NCBI GenBank assembly: GCA_963823755.1
Contig: CAWGMP010000005.1
Span: 372,001 to 436,000 of the forward strand
Length of the DNA: 64,000 nucleotides
Reading direction: 5' to 3'
Source: GCA-003244245 sp963823755
GTDB lineage: Bacteria > Actinomycetota > Actinomycetes > Mycobacteriales > Pseudonocardiaceae
Shown here: piece after piece, positions 1-8,143 of the stretch
Layout: each line of letters opens with the position of its first letter
How positions within the stretch are numbered: the first letter of the stretch is position 1
Notes under the pieces: generated by a model
What the model was told of the DNA's origin: nothing
Databases searched by the model: none
Seen by the model: only the letters and a program-made list of their open reading frames with translations
Program-made: the position numbers and the translations under genes

Positions 1-127
1 CGACGTCCTGACCGAGCCGGACGATGCGCATCTCCCGGTGTACATCGGACAGCGTGCCCGCCGCCAAGTCTGCGACGAGCAACCGGATCGAATTGGTCCC
101 GCAGTCGATCGCGGCCACCTTAGCCAT
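1..127 (-). CDS. ppx: Ppx/GppA exopolyphosphatase family protein, N-terminal fragment
   Basis: Only the first 42 codons are inside the window; the gene runs off the left edge. The N-terminus reads MAKVAAIDCGTNSIRLLVAD, the phosphate-1 motif of the actin-like ATPase fold used by Ppx/GppA enzymes, which hydrolyse polyphosphate or convert pppGpp to ppGpp in the cytoplasm. The ATG at 127 has a strong ribosome binding site, GGAGG, about 5 bases upstream. The start overlaps the stop of the DUF501 gene (ATGGCTAA), so the two are probably translationally coupled. It is the last gene seen in an eno-divIC-DUF501-ppx run like Rv1023-Rv1026 of Mycobacterium tuberculosis. Ppx1 versus Ppx2 type cannot be settled from this fragment. 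Confidence 0.88.
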   Translation of the reverse strand, partial: MAKVAAIDCGTNSIRLLVADLAAGTLSDVHREMRIVRLGQDV

Positions 128-623
128 GTCCACCTCCGCGGTCTGTGCACGGACCGGTGGCCCACCAGTCGCCGATCCGGGTGAGCACCTCGTCGCCGAA
201 CGGGTTCACGCCGGGCCCCCGGGCCAGTGCGTGCGCGACATGGACATGGAGGCATTTCACCCGGTCCGGCATCCCGCCGGCACTGACCTGGGTGCCCAGC
301 GGTTCCACCGCATCGCGCTCGGCCAGGTAGGACTCGTGGGCGGCCTGGTAGGCCTGCGCGAGCTCGGGATCCGTAGCGAGCCGATCGGTCATCTCCCGCA
401 TCGCGCCACTGGCCTCGATCCGCCCCACCAGCCCGGCCAAGCGGCTGCAGGTCAGGTAATAGAGGGTCGGGAAGGGAGTGCCGTCCTCGAGCCGGGGGCA
501 AGTCTGCACCACGCTGGGCAGCCCGCAGGCGCAGCGATGCCCGACCGATCGCAGCGCCCGTGGTGGGCGACCCAGCTGTGCTGCCACCGCCTCCCAGTCT
601 GCCCTGCCCACCCCCTCACCCAC
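120..623 (-). CDS. DUF501 family protein
   Basis: About 167 residues, the usual size for DUF501 (Rv1025 type), a conserved actinobacterial cytoplasmic protein of unknown activity. Conserved landmarks are the RPPRALRSVGHRCACGLPSVVQ segment (residues about 20-40) with paired Cys, the PFPTLYYLTC stretch and a C-terminal GD motif. I chose the GTG at 623 because it overlaps the divIC stop (GTGGGTGA) and has GGAAG upstream; an ATG at 650 is in frame but has no ribosome binding site and would overlap divIC by 35 bases. It sits between divIC and ppx in the order seen in mycobacteria. The biochemical role is not known. Confidence 0.85.
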   Translation of the reverse strand: MGEGVGRADWEAVAAQLGRPPRALRSVGHRCACGLPSVVQTCPRLEDGTPFPTLYYLTCSRLAGLVGRIEASGAMREMTDRLATDPELAQAYQAAHESYLAERDAVEPLGTQVSAGGMPDRVKCLHVHVAHALARGPGVNPFGDEVLTRIGDWWATGPCTDRGGGHG

Positions 624-1083
624 TGTTGATCGACTTCCAGAGCCGGCCATACCACGGCTGCGTCGGCGCCTGGACCCTGCCAGCGGCGGTCACCGTCCCC
701 CCAGCGGGAAGCTGCACCAGGTACGGCGCCTCCCCCGGGCGCACGTAGCGCAACCGCTCCCGGGCCTGGGTCTCGATGTGCTGCGGGTCGGCCAGCAGAC
801 TGCGTCGGCGCTGCAGTTCCGCGACCTTGTCAGCCAGGACGTGTTGCTGCTCGTACACCGCGGCCAGCTCCGCGCGCTGGCCCACATAGTTGCGCAGTGG
901 CACCGCCACGCTCAGCGCCAGTACGCAGACCACCGCGGCGAGCAGCGCGGCTCGCCGCGGAGAGGTGATGCCCAACGCGTCACTGATCCGCACCCCGAGC
1001 GGCCGGGACACCACGCTGCCATCGGGCCTGCCGCTGCGCGAACCGGGCTTGCCGCTGCGCCTGGTCGGCCCGGCGCCGCCCAT
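616..1083 (-). CDS. divIC: Septum formation initiator, DivIC/FtsB-like
   Basis: 155 residues. The N-terminal 40 residues are basic and disordered (GGAGPTRRSGKPGSRSGRP). One membrane segment follows at about 45-62 (AALLAAVVCVLALSVAVPL), then a coiled coil at about 68-100 (QRAELAAVYEQQHVLADKV) and the conserved ETQARERLRYVRPGE motif. This is the FtsB/DivIC topology of a bitopic divisome protein that partners FtsL and FtsQ at the septum. It starts 6 bases after the eno stop and its stop overlaps the DUF501 start, so eno-divIC-DUF501-ppx looks like one operon. Length and motifs fit the actinobacterial family well. Confidence 0.9.
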   Translation of the reverse strand: MGGAGPTRRSGKPGSRSGRPDGSVVSRPLGVRISDALGITSPRRAALLAAVVCVLALSVAVPLRNYVGQRAELAAVYEQQHVLADKVAELQRRRSLLADPQHIETQARERLRYVRPGEAPYLVQLPAGGTVTAAGRVQAPTQPWYGRLWKSINSG

Positions 1084-1088
1084 CAGGC

Positions 1089-2375
1089 CTAGCCTTCCGG
1101 GATGAACCGGGCGAAGGCCAGGTCTCCGGCGTAGCGAGCCGCGTCGCCGAGTGCCTCCTCGATGCGCAGCAGCTGGTTGTATTTCGCCACCCGCTCGGAC
1201 CGGGCCGGTGCGCCGGTCTTGATCTGCCCACAGCCGATCGCCACCGCGAGGTCGGCGATCGTGGTGTCCTCGGTCTCGCCGGAGCGGTGGCTGATCATGC
1301 AGCGGTATCCGTTGGACTGGGCGAGCGACACGGCGTCCAGAGTCTCCGACAGAGTGCCGATCTGGTTGACCTTCACCAACAGCGCGTTGGCGGCCCGGCG
1401 GGCGATGCCCTCCTCCAGCCGCTCCGGATTGGTCACGAAGAGATCATCGCCGACGATCTGCACCCGATCGCCGAGCTCCGCAGTGAGCCGCGCCCAGCCA
1501 TCCCAGTCATCCTCGGCCAGAGGATCCTCGATGGACACCAGTGGATAGGCACCGAGCAGTTCGGTGTAGTAGGCGATCATCTGCTCGGCGTTGCGGGCGG
1601 TGCGCTCGAAGGTATATATGCCGTCGGCGAAGAACTCCGTGGCGGCGACGTCCATCGCGAGCACGATGTCCCGGCCGAGGGAGTAACCGGCCTTGTCCAC
1701 CGCAGTGGCGATCAGATCCAGCGCGTCGGCATTGGCGGGGAGGTCGGGAGCGAAACCACCCTCGTCTCCCAGACCAGTGGGCAGACCATTGGTCTTGAGC
1801 ACCGACTTCAGCGCGTGGTAGACCTCGGCACCCCAGCGCAGCGCCTCGCGAAACGAGTCCGCACCGACCGGGGCGATCATGAATTCCTGGACGTCGACTC
1901 CGGTGTCGGCATGCGCGCCGCCGTTGAGGATGTTGAGCATCGGAACCGGCAGCACATGCGCATTCACCCCACCGACGTAGCGGAACAGCTCCAGGCCGCT
2001 GGACTCGGCGGCCGCCTTGGCCACCGCCAGCGAGACCCCGAGGATCGCGTTGACGCCTAGACGGGACTTGTCCGGGGTACCGTCCAGATCGACCAGCTTC
2101 TGGTCCACCACCCGTTGCTCGATGGCCTCGATGCCGACCAGCTCGGGCCCGATCTCATCCAGCACTACCGCGACTGCACCCTCCACGCCTTTGCCGAGGT
2201 AGCGCTGAGGATCACCGTCGCGAAGCTCCACCGCCTCATGACGTCCGGTGGAGGCACCGGAGGGCACCGCGGCATGCGCAACGGTGCCGTCGTCGAGTGC
2301 GATCTCGACCTCGACAGTGGGGTTTCCGCGCGAGTCCAGGATCTCGCGGGCTCCGACCTCCTCGATGACGACCAC
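1089..2375 (-). CDS. eno: Enolase (phosphopyruvate hydratase)
   Basis: Converts 2-phosphoglycerate to phosphoenolpyruvate in glycolysis, Mg2+ dependent, octameric or dimeric cytosolic enzyme. The N-terminal VGAREILDSRGNPTVEVE and GASTGRHEAVELRDGD motifs, the catalytic lid, and the C-terminal MISHRSGETEDTTIADL and QIKTGAPARSERVAKYNQL motifs are all present. The reading frame stays open upstream to 3263, but true enolases begin at VIEEVGAREI. A GTG at 2375 has GGAG 7 bases upstream and gives 428 residues, the normal length. The upstream extension would run through the oppositely oriented TPR gene and is rejected. Downstream divIC follows after 5 bases. Confidence 0.97.
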   Translation of the reverse strand: MVVIEEVGAREILDSRGNPTVEVEIALDDGTVAHAAVPSGASTGRHEAVELRDGDPQRYLGKGVEGAVAVVLDEIGPELVGIEAIEQRVVDQKLVDLDGTPDKSRLGVNAILGVSLAVAKAAAESSGLELFRYVGGVNAHVLPVPMLNILNGGAHADTGVDVQEFMIAPVGADSFREALRWGAEVYHALKSVLKTNGLPTGLGDEGGFAPDLPANADALDLIATAVDKAGYSLGRDIVLAMDVAATEFFADGIYTFERTARNAEQMIAYYTELLGAYPLVSIEDPLAEDDWDGWARLTAELGDRVQIVGDDLFVTNPERLEEGIARRAANALLVKVNQIGTLSETLDAVSLAQSNGYRCMISHRSGETEDTTIADLAVAIGCGQIKTGAPARSERVAKYNQLLRIEEALGDAARYAGDLAFARFIPEG

Positions 2376-2537
2376 AAACACGCTCCTCGTCAAGCACAGC
2401 GATGATGGATGACTGCTCCGGCATAGCCTAACCACGGTCGAGCACACTTCGGTCGGAGGCGCGCGCCGGTGATCGAATAGCTGTGATCCAGTCAGGGCTC
2501 GTGCAACAGGATCTGTCCGCGTACCGTTAGTGCGACC

Positions 2538-2921
2538 ATGACAGCCGCCGACCGCCCCCTGGACGTCGTTGAGCAATTCCGGCTCGCTGAGTCGCTGGTC
2601 TCCGCACGGCGCCCGCTGGAAGCCCTCCGAGAGCTGGCTCCGGTGCTGGACGCGGAGCCCGACGCACCGAGCGTGCAGTTGCTGGCCGGTCGGGCCTACC
2701 TGCAGTCGGCCCAGCTCAACCGCGCTGAGGAAGCCTTCCTCCGGGTACTCGAGCACAACCCCTCCGACCACTACGCACGCTTCGCGCTGGGCCGCACCTT
2801 GCAGCGCCAGAGCCGGCTGGAGGAGGCACGCGCACAGCTGGCGATGGCTGCCGCGATGAACCCCACTCCGGCCTACCAGGAAGCACTCAACGAGGTGCGG
2901 ATGCGGATAGCCGGACGTTGA
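2538..2921 (+). CDS. Small tetratricopeptide-repeat protein
   Basis: 127 residues made almost entirely of TPR helices: ALRELAPVLDAEPDAPSVQLLAGRAYLQS, NRAEEAFLRVLEHNPSDHYARFALGRTL and LEEARAQLAMAAAMNPTPAY are three successive 34-residue units with the expected small and aromatic positions. No signal peptide, membrane segment or catalytic domain, so it is most likely a cytosolic protein-protein interaction scaffold. It is on the plus strand, divergent from eno and converging on the transglycosylase gene with a 7-base gap. The partner cannot be inferred from context. Confidence 0.85.
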   Translation: MTAADRPLDVVEQFRLAESLVSARRPLEALRELAPVLDAEPDAPSVQLLAGRAYLQSAQLNRAEEAFLRVLEHNPSDHYARFALGRTLQRQSRLEEARAQLAMAAAMNPTPAYQEALNEVRMRIAGR

Positions 2922-2928
2922 TCGCCCG

Positions 2929-3867
2929 TCAGGAGACGCCCTTGGCATTGCGCGCGTAACCCTGGGCGAAACCGTAAACTTCTTGGGCGTAGTCGAGAGA
3001 ATTGTTGTAAGACAGTATCGCTCGCAGCCAGCCGTCACCGGAATTGAGATTGCGATTGTCTGCGCACAGGTACTGCGCCGCAGCCAGCGAAGAGTCATCG
3101 ATGTTCTGCGGATCAGTGATGCCGTCCCGATTCCCGTCGGCCCGCCACTTGGCCCAGGTGGATGGGATGAACTGGAAGGGCCCCACGGCGTGATCCCACA
3201 CCTTGTCGCCATCGAGTAGGCCGTTGTCGGTATCGGCGATGGCCTTGACCCCTGGTGCGCCATTCAACGGTATGCCGATGATCGGCGACGACGGGCGACC
3301 GTCGGGTTCAAGAGTCCGACCCTGGAACCCGCCGTGCTTGGACTCGACGGCCGCGATCCCGGCCAGGGTCACCCAGGTGATGCGGCAATCGGGTTGGCGC
3401 GCGGCCATCACGGCATGGGCGTTCGCGTAGGCCTCCAGCGCGCGTTGCGGGATGGCCGTAACCCGAGACATCCGGGTGGCCCAATCGGCGAACGCTAACT
3501 GTGGCCCACCTGAAGGCTGTGCGGGGGGAGAGAGCTGCACCGGAATATTGACGGTCCGCTGCGCCGACGGCGCACCAGGCTTGGCCTGGGCGGGGGCAGG
3601 CTGGGCCGCAGACTCCGCGACGGGTTCCGCCACGTCGGGCAAGGCGGCCGGTACGGCCATCGCCGCGCGAGCCGGGGCGGCGAACCCGCGGTCAGGCAGT
3701 GGAGCAGCTACCGAGCCCAGGCCGGTGAGCACCAGACCAGCACAAGCCAGCGCGCCGCCGGACAACAACCCACGCAGCAGATACTGCGACACACGGGGTA
3801 GCCCGCCACGAAACCGCTGGAACCTGGGCCGCCCGGTCCGCGCACCGGCACGCTCGTCGCCGCTCAT
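2929..3867 (-). CDS. Secreted lytic murein transglycosylase (LpqU-like)
   Basis: 312 residues from the ATG at 3867 (a TTG at 3879 is also in frame). Residues about 25-50 form a signal or anchor hydrophobic segment, followed by an Ala/Pro-rich linker to about residue 110, then the catalytic domain. The motif WVTLAGIAAVESKHGGF carries the catalytic Glu of SLT-type (MltB-like) enzymes, which cleave the MurNAc-GlcNAc bond and form 1,6-anhydro ends; AVGPFQFIPSTWAKW, DPQNIDDSSLAAAQYLC and LSYNNSLDYA are the other domain hallmarks. The position upstream of eno and downstream of mazG matches Rv1022 (lpqU). I see no lipobox, so it is probably secreted or held by the N-terminal helix. Confidence 0.88.
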   Translation of the reverse strand: MSGDERAGARTGRPRFQRFRGGLPRVSQYLLRGLLSGGALACAGLVLTGLGSVAAPLPDRGFAAPARAAMAVPAALPDVAEPVAESAAQPAPAQAKPGAPSAQRTVNIPVQLSPPAQPSGGPQLAFADWATRMSRVTAIPQRALEAYANAHAVMAARQPDCRITWVTLAGIAAVESKHGGFQGRTLEPDGRPSSPIIGIPLNGAPGVKAIADTDNGLLDGDKVWDHAVGPFQFIPSTWAKWRADGNRDGITDPQNIDDSSLAAAQYLCADNRNLNSGDGWLRAILSYNNSLDYAQEVYGFAQGYARNAKGVS

Positions 3868-3960
3868 ACGACAGATCAACGACGGTCACGCAACGGAGAT
3901 ACGCCGGCTGCGCAGCGTGGCGGCCAGAACCCTGGAACGGGCCGGCGAACATCCGAGGCG

Positions 3961-4989
3961 CTAGGTCGGCCAGTGCTCCCGCCACTGCTGGGCGGTGAGC
4001 CGGTCGACGTCCAGCCCGGCGGCCCGAGCAGAGCCCTCAGCAGCGCGCACGTCGTCAGCGAAACGCCGGGCGACGCAGCGCACCGCAGCCTCGGGATCCT
4101 CGCCCGCCAGCGTCGCTGCGGCCGACAGCGCGAACAGCGAGGCACCGATACCACCGGCTACCCCGGGAAGATCGGCCCCCGGTGGATCGGTCCCGCATGA
4201 ATCGGCCCCGCATGAATCGGCCCCGGGTGAATCGGCCCCGGGGAGCAGGTCCGTGGGAAGCCCTGCCTTCGTCGCTCGGGACACCAACTTGGCCGCCAGC
4301 GCCATGGCCGGCTGAGCCAACGCAACCCCGTCGACGCTCGACTCGCGCCGCTTCTCGGTGCGTTTGAGCTGCTCCCATCGGATCTCCTGCTCGGCGGCGG
4401 TGCGCACGTCGGCACTGGCTGCGAAGACGTGTGGGTGCCTGCTGACCAGCTTGGTCACCAGCCCGGTGGCCACCACATCGATATCGAATCCTGTCGGCAT
4501 CTCCTGCGCGATCCGGGCATGGAAGAGCACCTGCAGCAGCACGTCACCGAGCTCCTCGCGCAGTGCCTCGGTGTCACCGTCCTCCAATGCCTGATAAAGC
4601 TCGTAGGTCTCTTCGATGAGGTATGTCATCAGCGAGCGGTGGGTCTGCTCGGCGTCCCACGGGCAACCACCCGGAGCACGCAACCGGTCCATCACCGAGA
4701 CCGCGTCCAGCAACGCAGCCCCTGTCGGTTCAGGGGTATCCAGCACGGTGGCGCCGGTAGCCACCCAGCGGGCCGCTGCACCGGTGCTGGGATCCACGGT
4801 GAGCAGCAGCCCCTGCATCGCATCGCCGACGGGCTGCGCCCCGCACAGCGTCGCCAGCCCGGCCGGTACGTCGGTGTCAGCGTGTAGGGATGCCCCGCCA
4901 CGCAGCAGTCGGACCGCCGCCGCCGGAAAAACCGTGCCGAGCCGATCGGACAGCTTGACGACAACCTGTGACACAGCAACCCGGGTCAC
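3961..4989 (-). CDS. mazG: Nucleoside triphosphate pyrophosphohydrolase MazG
   Basis: 342 residues. The MazG core RLRAPGGCPWDAEQTHRSL...LIEETYELYQALEDGD...EELGDVLLQVLFHARIA carries the EExxE and ExxD metal-binding residues that hydrolyse NTPs to NMP and pyrophosphate, a house-cleaning function. The N-terminal 95 residues are the TP-methylase-like remnant seen in actinobacterial MazG. The C-terminal half contains an insertion of five near-identical pentapeptides (PGAD, CGAD type) encoded by a 15-bp tandem repeat, which is not part of the catalytic fold. It starts with GTG at 4989, overlapping the stop of the SurA-like lipoprotein by 4 bases, so the two are coupled. Confidence 0.93.
   Translation of the reverse strand: MTRVAVSQVVVKLSDRLGTVFPAAAVRLLRGGASLHADTDVPAGLATLCGAQPVGDAMQGLLLTVDPSTGAAARWVATGATVLDTPEPTGAALLDAVSVMDRLRAPGGCPWDAEQTHRSLMTYLIEETYELYQALEDGDTEALREELGDVLLQVLFHARIAQEMPTGFDIDVVATGLVTKLVSRHPHVFAASADVRTAAEQEIRWEQLKRTEKRRESSVDGVALAQPAMALAAKLVSRATKAGLPTDLLPGADSPGADSCGADSCGTDPPGADLPGVAGGIGASLFALSAAATLAGEDPEAAVRCVARRFADDVRAAEGSARAAGLDVDRLTAQQWREHWPT
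4171..4245. repeat. 15-bp tandem repeat (5 units) inside mazG
   Basis: Five head-to-tail units of 15 bp starting at 4171, 4186, 4201, 4216 and 4231, each beginning ATCGG[CT]CCC. Units two to four differ by one to three bases. Because 15 is a multiple of 3, unit gain or loss keeps the mazG frame; on the minus strand the units encode PGAD/CGAD/CGTD pentapeptides in the linker after the MazG core. Confidence 0.92.
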
Positions 4990-5924
4990 GCTCGTGGTGC
5001 GGTGCGCAACGGCGCGACGAAGCCACCGGTCTCATTCTCGTCGGCCACGACCTGCATGGTCAGCGGATCCCATATGCCGTAGCGGGGATTGAGCCGCACT
5101 CCCACGTCCTGGCTCACCTGGGCCAGTTGGCGTAGCCCGACGGCTTCCAGCACCGCGGGATCGATCTGATCGATGTGGGGCGCGTGATCGGATGCCTGAG
5201 CACCCCGGCTGGTGCGGTTCTCGACCACCATGATCAACCACGGCTTGGTGTCGTCGGGTTGGAAGGCCACCACGTTGCCCTCGGCAACGCCGAACGCGGG
5301 CGTGGTGGCGAAGATCGGGTCGTCGGCGGCGACGATCCGCTTGCCGAGCTCGGCGTCCTTTCCGGCGCGGACGTCAGCATCGATCAACTGCCGAGCCCCC
5401 GTGGATCCGGCCTGGGAGAGCTCATCCACCCGCCGTTTCGCGGCTGTTCGGGTGTCAGCGGTGGTGTAGTCGACGGTGACCGCGCTGTTGCGCAGGGCGG
5501 CTCGGCCGAGCTGGGCCATGAGCACCTTGTCCCTGGCCCGTTCCCAGTACCCGGCGGCGTCGAAAATGGTCCCCTTGGACGCGGCCTCGGCGCCCCCGAC
5601 CTCTTTGATCAGCCTGTCCACCTGGGCCTGGTCAACGGTCAGGCCGGCCCGCTGCGCGGCGATCTCGTCCAGCTGGTGCCTGATCCGCACAGTGACGATC
5701 TTGCGTGACACGTCATCAAGCTGATGACCTGCCGCCAGCTGGACACGAGCCTGCGGACCCTCCTTGGCCAGCACCGTCTCAAGCTGGTCGTGCACCTGCT
5801 CCATCGGGATTTCGGTACCGCCGATGAATGCGGCGGCACCGAGCTGGCTGGAGCCCAGGCTGCAACCACCGATCAGCAGCCCCACGGCAGCGACCCCGGC
5901 GGCGGCACGCAGGACTCTTCGCAC
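4986..5924 (-). CDS. SurA N-terminal-domain lipoprotein
   Basis: 312 residues. A lipoprotein signal (AAGVAAVGLLIGGCS, lipobox LIGGC) is followed by a SurA/PrsA-type N-terminal chaperone domain: VAFIGG-like strand AAFIGGTEIPMEQVHDQLETVL, then a helical segment with IRHQLDEIAAQRAGLTVDQAQVD. There is no obvious parvulin catalytic domain in the C-terminal half, which ends PRYGIWDPLTMQVV. It probably acts outside the membrane as a folding factor, but no substrate is indicated. Starts with GTG and an AAGG ribosome binding site; its stop overlaps the mazG start. A similar lipoprotein gene lies next to mazG in other actinobacteria. Confidence 0.82.
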   Translation of the reverse strand: MRRVLRAAAGVAAVGLLIGGCSLGSSQLGAAAFIGGTEIPMEQVHDQLETVLAKEGPQARVQLAAGHQLDDVSRKIVTVRIRHQLDEIAAQRAGLTVDQAQVDRLIKEVGGAEAASKGTIFDAAGYWERARDKVLMAQLGRAALRNSAVTVDYTTADTRTAAKRRVDELSQAGSTGARQLIDADVRAGKDAELGKRIVAADDPIFATTPAFGVAEGNVVAFQPDDTKPWLIMVVENRTSRGAQASDHAPHIDQIDPAVLEAVGLRQLAQVSQDVGVRLNPRYGIWDPLTMQVVADENETGGFVAPLRTAPRA

Positions 5925-5991
5925 GGGCGTTACCTTCTCACGCTGCGTGGACGGATCTTCCAGGTACCCGGGTCCGACACCGCTCCCAGCG

Positions 5992-6053
5992 CGCCGAGTT
6001 CGACACGAGCGCTGTCCGGTGCGCGGAGGGCAGCGCTCGTGTCGAACTCGGCG
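5992..6053. terminator. 23-bp perfect inverted repeat, likely terminator of the ESX cassette
   Basis: Arms 5992-6014 and 6031-6053 are exact reverse complements over 23 bp with a 16-base loop. It lies just downstream of espG (minus strand, stop at 6072) and upstream of the SurA-like lipoprotein gene. There is no U-tract, which is common for strong actinobacterial hairpins. It would end the ESX transcript and may work in both directions. Confidence 0.7.
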
Positions 6054-6071
6054 TCGCCAGTGCGATGGTCG

Positions 6072-6860
6072 TCAGCGCAGGACGGCTAGAAGGTGTTGGA
6101 CAGCGGTGCCCAGGCGTTGGGGGTCGCAGGGGGTGACGGTCAGCGACCCGGAGTCGTCGAAGCGGGAGGTGACGGTGATCTGGTACCGGCCGTCGGGGTT
6201 GTCACACCAGCGCAGGACCTGCGAACGGTGCACCCGACCAGAGGAGTCCCGTACGTTGGCGGCGATCTGCCCGGCCCGCGCGTGTGGTTGGCCCAGGATC
6301 GCCGACACTGCGGCGTTGTCACGCTCGACGCTGGTCTGCGAAGGAAAGACCGACACCAGCACACCACCGCGCTGCGCGAGCCTGCTGGGGATCGGTGCCA
6401 GAACCACGCTCGCTGCGGGGCTGCGACCCGGCGGGTGTGGCGGGAGTCGGCCGACCACCGCCGCGGCCAGCATAGCCGCGGGAATGATGTCCAGTGCTGT
6501 TGCTCCGGGGTGATCGGGCTGCTGCAACGCACGGACACCCACGGTGCCGACCTGCGCGGCGACCACGCGGACCGGCTGCTCGGCCGTCGCGTCGGAAAGC
6601 CACACCGAATCCAGCCAACTCGCCGGCCGGTGCAGTAGGCGCAGCGCAGCCTCCAGATCAGCGTCCACCCGACCCGCGCGCAGCAAACCGAGCCGGCGGA
6701 GCTCGTCGCCCGCCTCGGCCAGGATGCGACCGCGCTCCGCGCCGGTCCGTCCCTGCGAACGCACCTGGATCGGCGCCGGGTAGCGCTCAAGCCGCAGCGC
6801 CCCGGTGAGCAGGTCCCACTGCGCGGCAGACAGCAGCCATCTCGACGCTGTCACCGGCAT
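6072..6860 (-). CDS. espG: EspG-family ESX secretion-associated protein
   Basis: 262 residues, usual size for EspG, the cytosolic chaperone that binds PE/PPE-type substrates of type VII secretion. The pattern is visible in WLLSAAQWDLLTGALRLERYPAPIQVRSQGRTGAERGRI at the N-terminus and in the C-terminal RVHRSQVLRWCDNPDGRYQITV. It is the last gene of a four-gene cassette (small helical protein, DUF3558 lipoprotein, PPE-like protein, EspG). Its start overlaps the end of the PPE-like gene by 10 bases, which fits co-synthesis of chaperone and client. No membrane ATPase (EccC) or channel genes of an ESX locus are in the window. Confidence 0.8.
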   Translation of the reverse strand: MPVTASRWLLSAAQWDLLTGALRLERYPAPIQVRSQGRTGAERGRILAEAGDELRRLGLLRAGRVDADLEAALRLLHRPASWLDSVWLSDATAEQPVRVVAAQVGTVGVRALQQPDHPGATALDIIPAAMLAAAVVGRLPPHPPGRSPAASVVLAPIPSRLAQRGGVLVSVFPSQTSVERDNAAVSAILGQPHARAGQIAANVRDSSGRVHRSQVLRWCDNPDGRYQITVTSRFDDSGSLTVTPCDPQRLGTAVQHLLAVLR

Positions 6861-8143
6861 CTCGACCCACCCTTTTCGGGTGGGTCTTCGCCGATCACCG
6901 CCGGGGCGACCTTGCGGCCGTCGGTGAAGACGTCGTCCATCTCGATGAGGTAAGAGGGACGCCGGTGCTCGGAGTCCTCACCGCCTTTACCGCGTCCTGC
7001 GCCCATCGGTGCCATCAGATCGCCCGCCCCAGCGCGTCCAGCTGCTGCAGCACCGCGACCGAAACCGCCCACCCGGCCCTCAGCGATCTCGGCGGCCACC
7101 CCCGAAGGGCGGGGACCGAACTCGGCAGCGTGGCCAGCACCGGCACGCCCACCGCCGCTCGCATAACTCCCAGTGCTCACATGACCACCGCCGCCCGGGC
7201 GCGAGCCTGCCGCCCGGACACCATCAAGTCGGAGCCCACCACCGGCGGCCCGCCGGGTGTCACCGCCCCCCATGATGGGGACGCCGGCTGCTGCCGCTGC
7301 CGCCGCGGCGACCTGCCCAGCCCCGTGCTGGGATTGCCGGGTGGCCTGATCGGGACCCACCTGGCCGCCGCCGTGCGGTGCTGGGCCAGCGCCGCCACTG
7401 ATCACTCCCTGCAACGTAGCGGCTGCCGGCTGTGGATGGCCGACGTGGCCGCCCCCGTGCGGGCCGGCGCCGGCGACGGGGAGTGCGGCGCCGGAATAGG
7501 GGGTGCCGGTCGCCGGGCCGGTGTCCGGAGGCTGTTGGGGTGGTTGCACCGTCGGGTCGACCAGCTGCGGGTAGGTCGGCACCGCGGCGCGGTGATCGTT
7601 GATCGGCGCGGAGTACACGCTGGTCATGATCCGCACGGCTTCGGCGTGCGCATCGGATTGCTCCCGTTCCTGTGCAACGGCATCGATGACAGCACCGACC
7701 GCGCCGCCGATGGCGAAGCTGCGCAGTGATTCACCCCAGTCGTGCGACTTCGGCGGTGGTACGGCCGCCTTGGCCTGCGCGGCGGAGGATCCGGAAGCGT
7801 CCATGAGCTGTGTGGTGCGCTCCGCAGCCTCGGCCACACTGGCCGACCACTGCTCGATCGGCGAAAGGGCGGCGATCGCAGCATCTGCCGACGCGCCGCG
7901 CCACCCACCGGACACGATGCCGTTCAGATCGCGGGTGCATCCGGTGATGGCATCCGTCGTGTTCTGAACCTGCTCACGCCACGCTATGGCGGCATCACCG
8001 ATGTCGCCGGGGTCGACTGAGGTGTCCAGCATCAAGCGGATCTCCGGATGCCCCCAGGCCGCCCAGTTACTGGACCCGTAATCGTTGCCGCTGGGGCCGC
8101 CGAACCCGAGCACATCGACCACCACATCCCACGCTCCGGGCAT
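6851..8143 (-). CDS. PPE/WXG-like ESX substrate with Gly/Pro-rich tail
   Basis: 430 residues. The N-terminal 160 residues are helical, with a WxG turn (SGGWRGASADAA) between two predicted helices (IAWREQVQNTTDAITG; AVAEAAERTTQLMDAS), the layout of the WXG100/PPE superfamily. From about residue 215 the sequence is low-complexity Gly, Pro, Ala and His (PPQQPPDTGPATGTPYSG, GGGHVGHPQPAAATL), typical of long actinobacterial PPE-like tails, ending in an acidic segment (YLIEMDDVFTDGRKV). It is likely exported by an ESX system elsewhere in the genome, with the adjacent EspG as chaperone. Starts by a TGATG overlap with the lipoprotein gene. Confidence 0.72.
   Translation of the reverse strand: MPGAWDVVVDVLGFGGPSGNDYGSSNWAAWGHPEIRLMLDTSVDPGDIGDAAIAWREQVQNTTDAITGCTRDLNGIVSGGWRGASADAAIAALSPIEQWSASVAEAAERTTQLMDASGSSAAQAKAAVPPPKSHDWGESLRSFAIGGAVGAVIDAVAQEREQSDAHAEAVRIMTSVYSAPINDHRAAVPTYPQLVDPTVQPPQQPPDTGPATGTPYSGAALPVAGAGPHGGGHVGHPQPAAATLQGVISGGAGPAPHGGGQVGPDQATRQSQHGAGQVAAAAAAAAGVPIMGGGDTRRAAGGGLRLDGVRAAGSRPGGGGHVSTGSYASGGGRAGAGHAAEFGPRPSGVAAEIAEGRVGGFGRGAAAAGRAGAGDLMAPMGAGRGKGGEDSEHRRPSYLIEMDDVFTDGRKVAPAVIGEDPPEKGGSRCR

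Noticed and set aside
2376..3263. A 5' extension of the eno frame that would give a 724-residue protein.
   Set aside because: The enolase domain is complete from GTG 2375 with a ribosome binding site; the extension runs antisense to the TPR gene and the transglycosylase region.
4171..4245. Regular short repeats that could suggest a CRISPR array.
   Set aside because: Units are 15 bp, directly abutting without spacers, and in frame within mazG.
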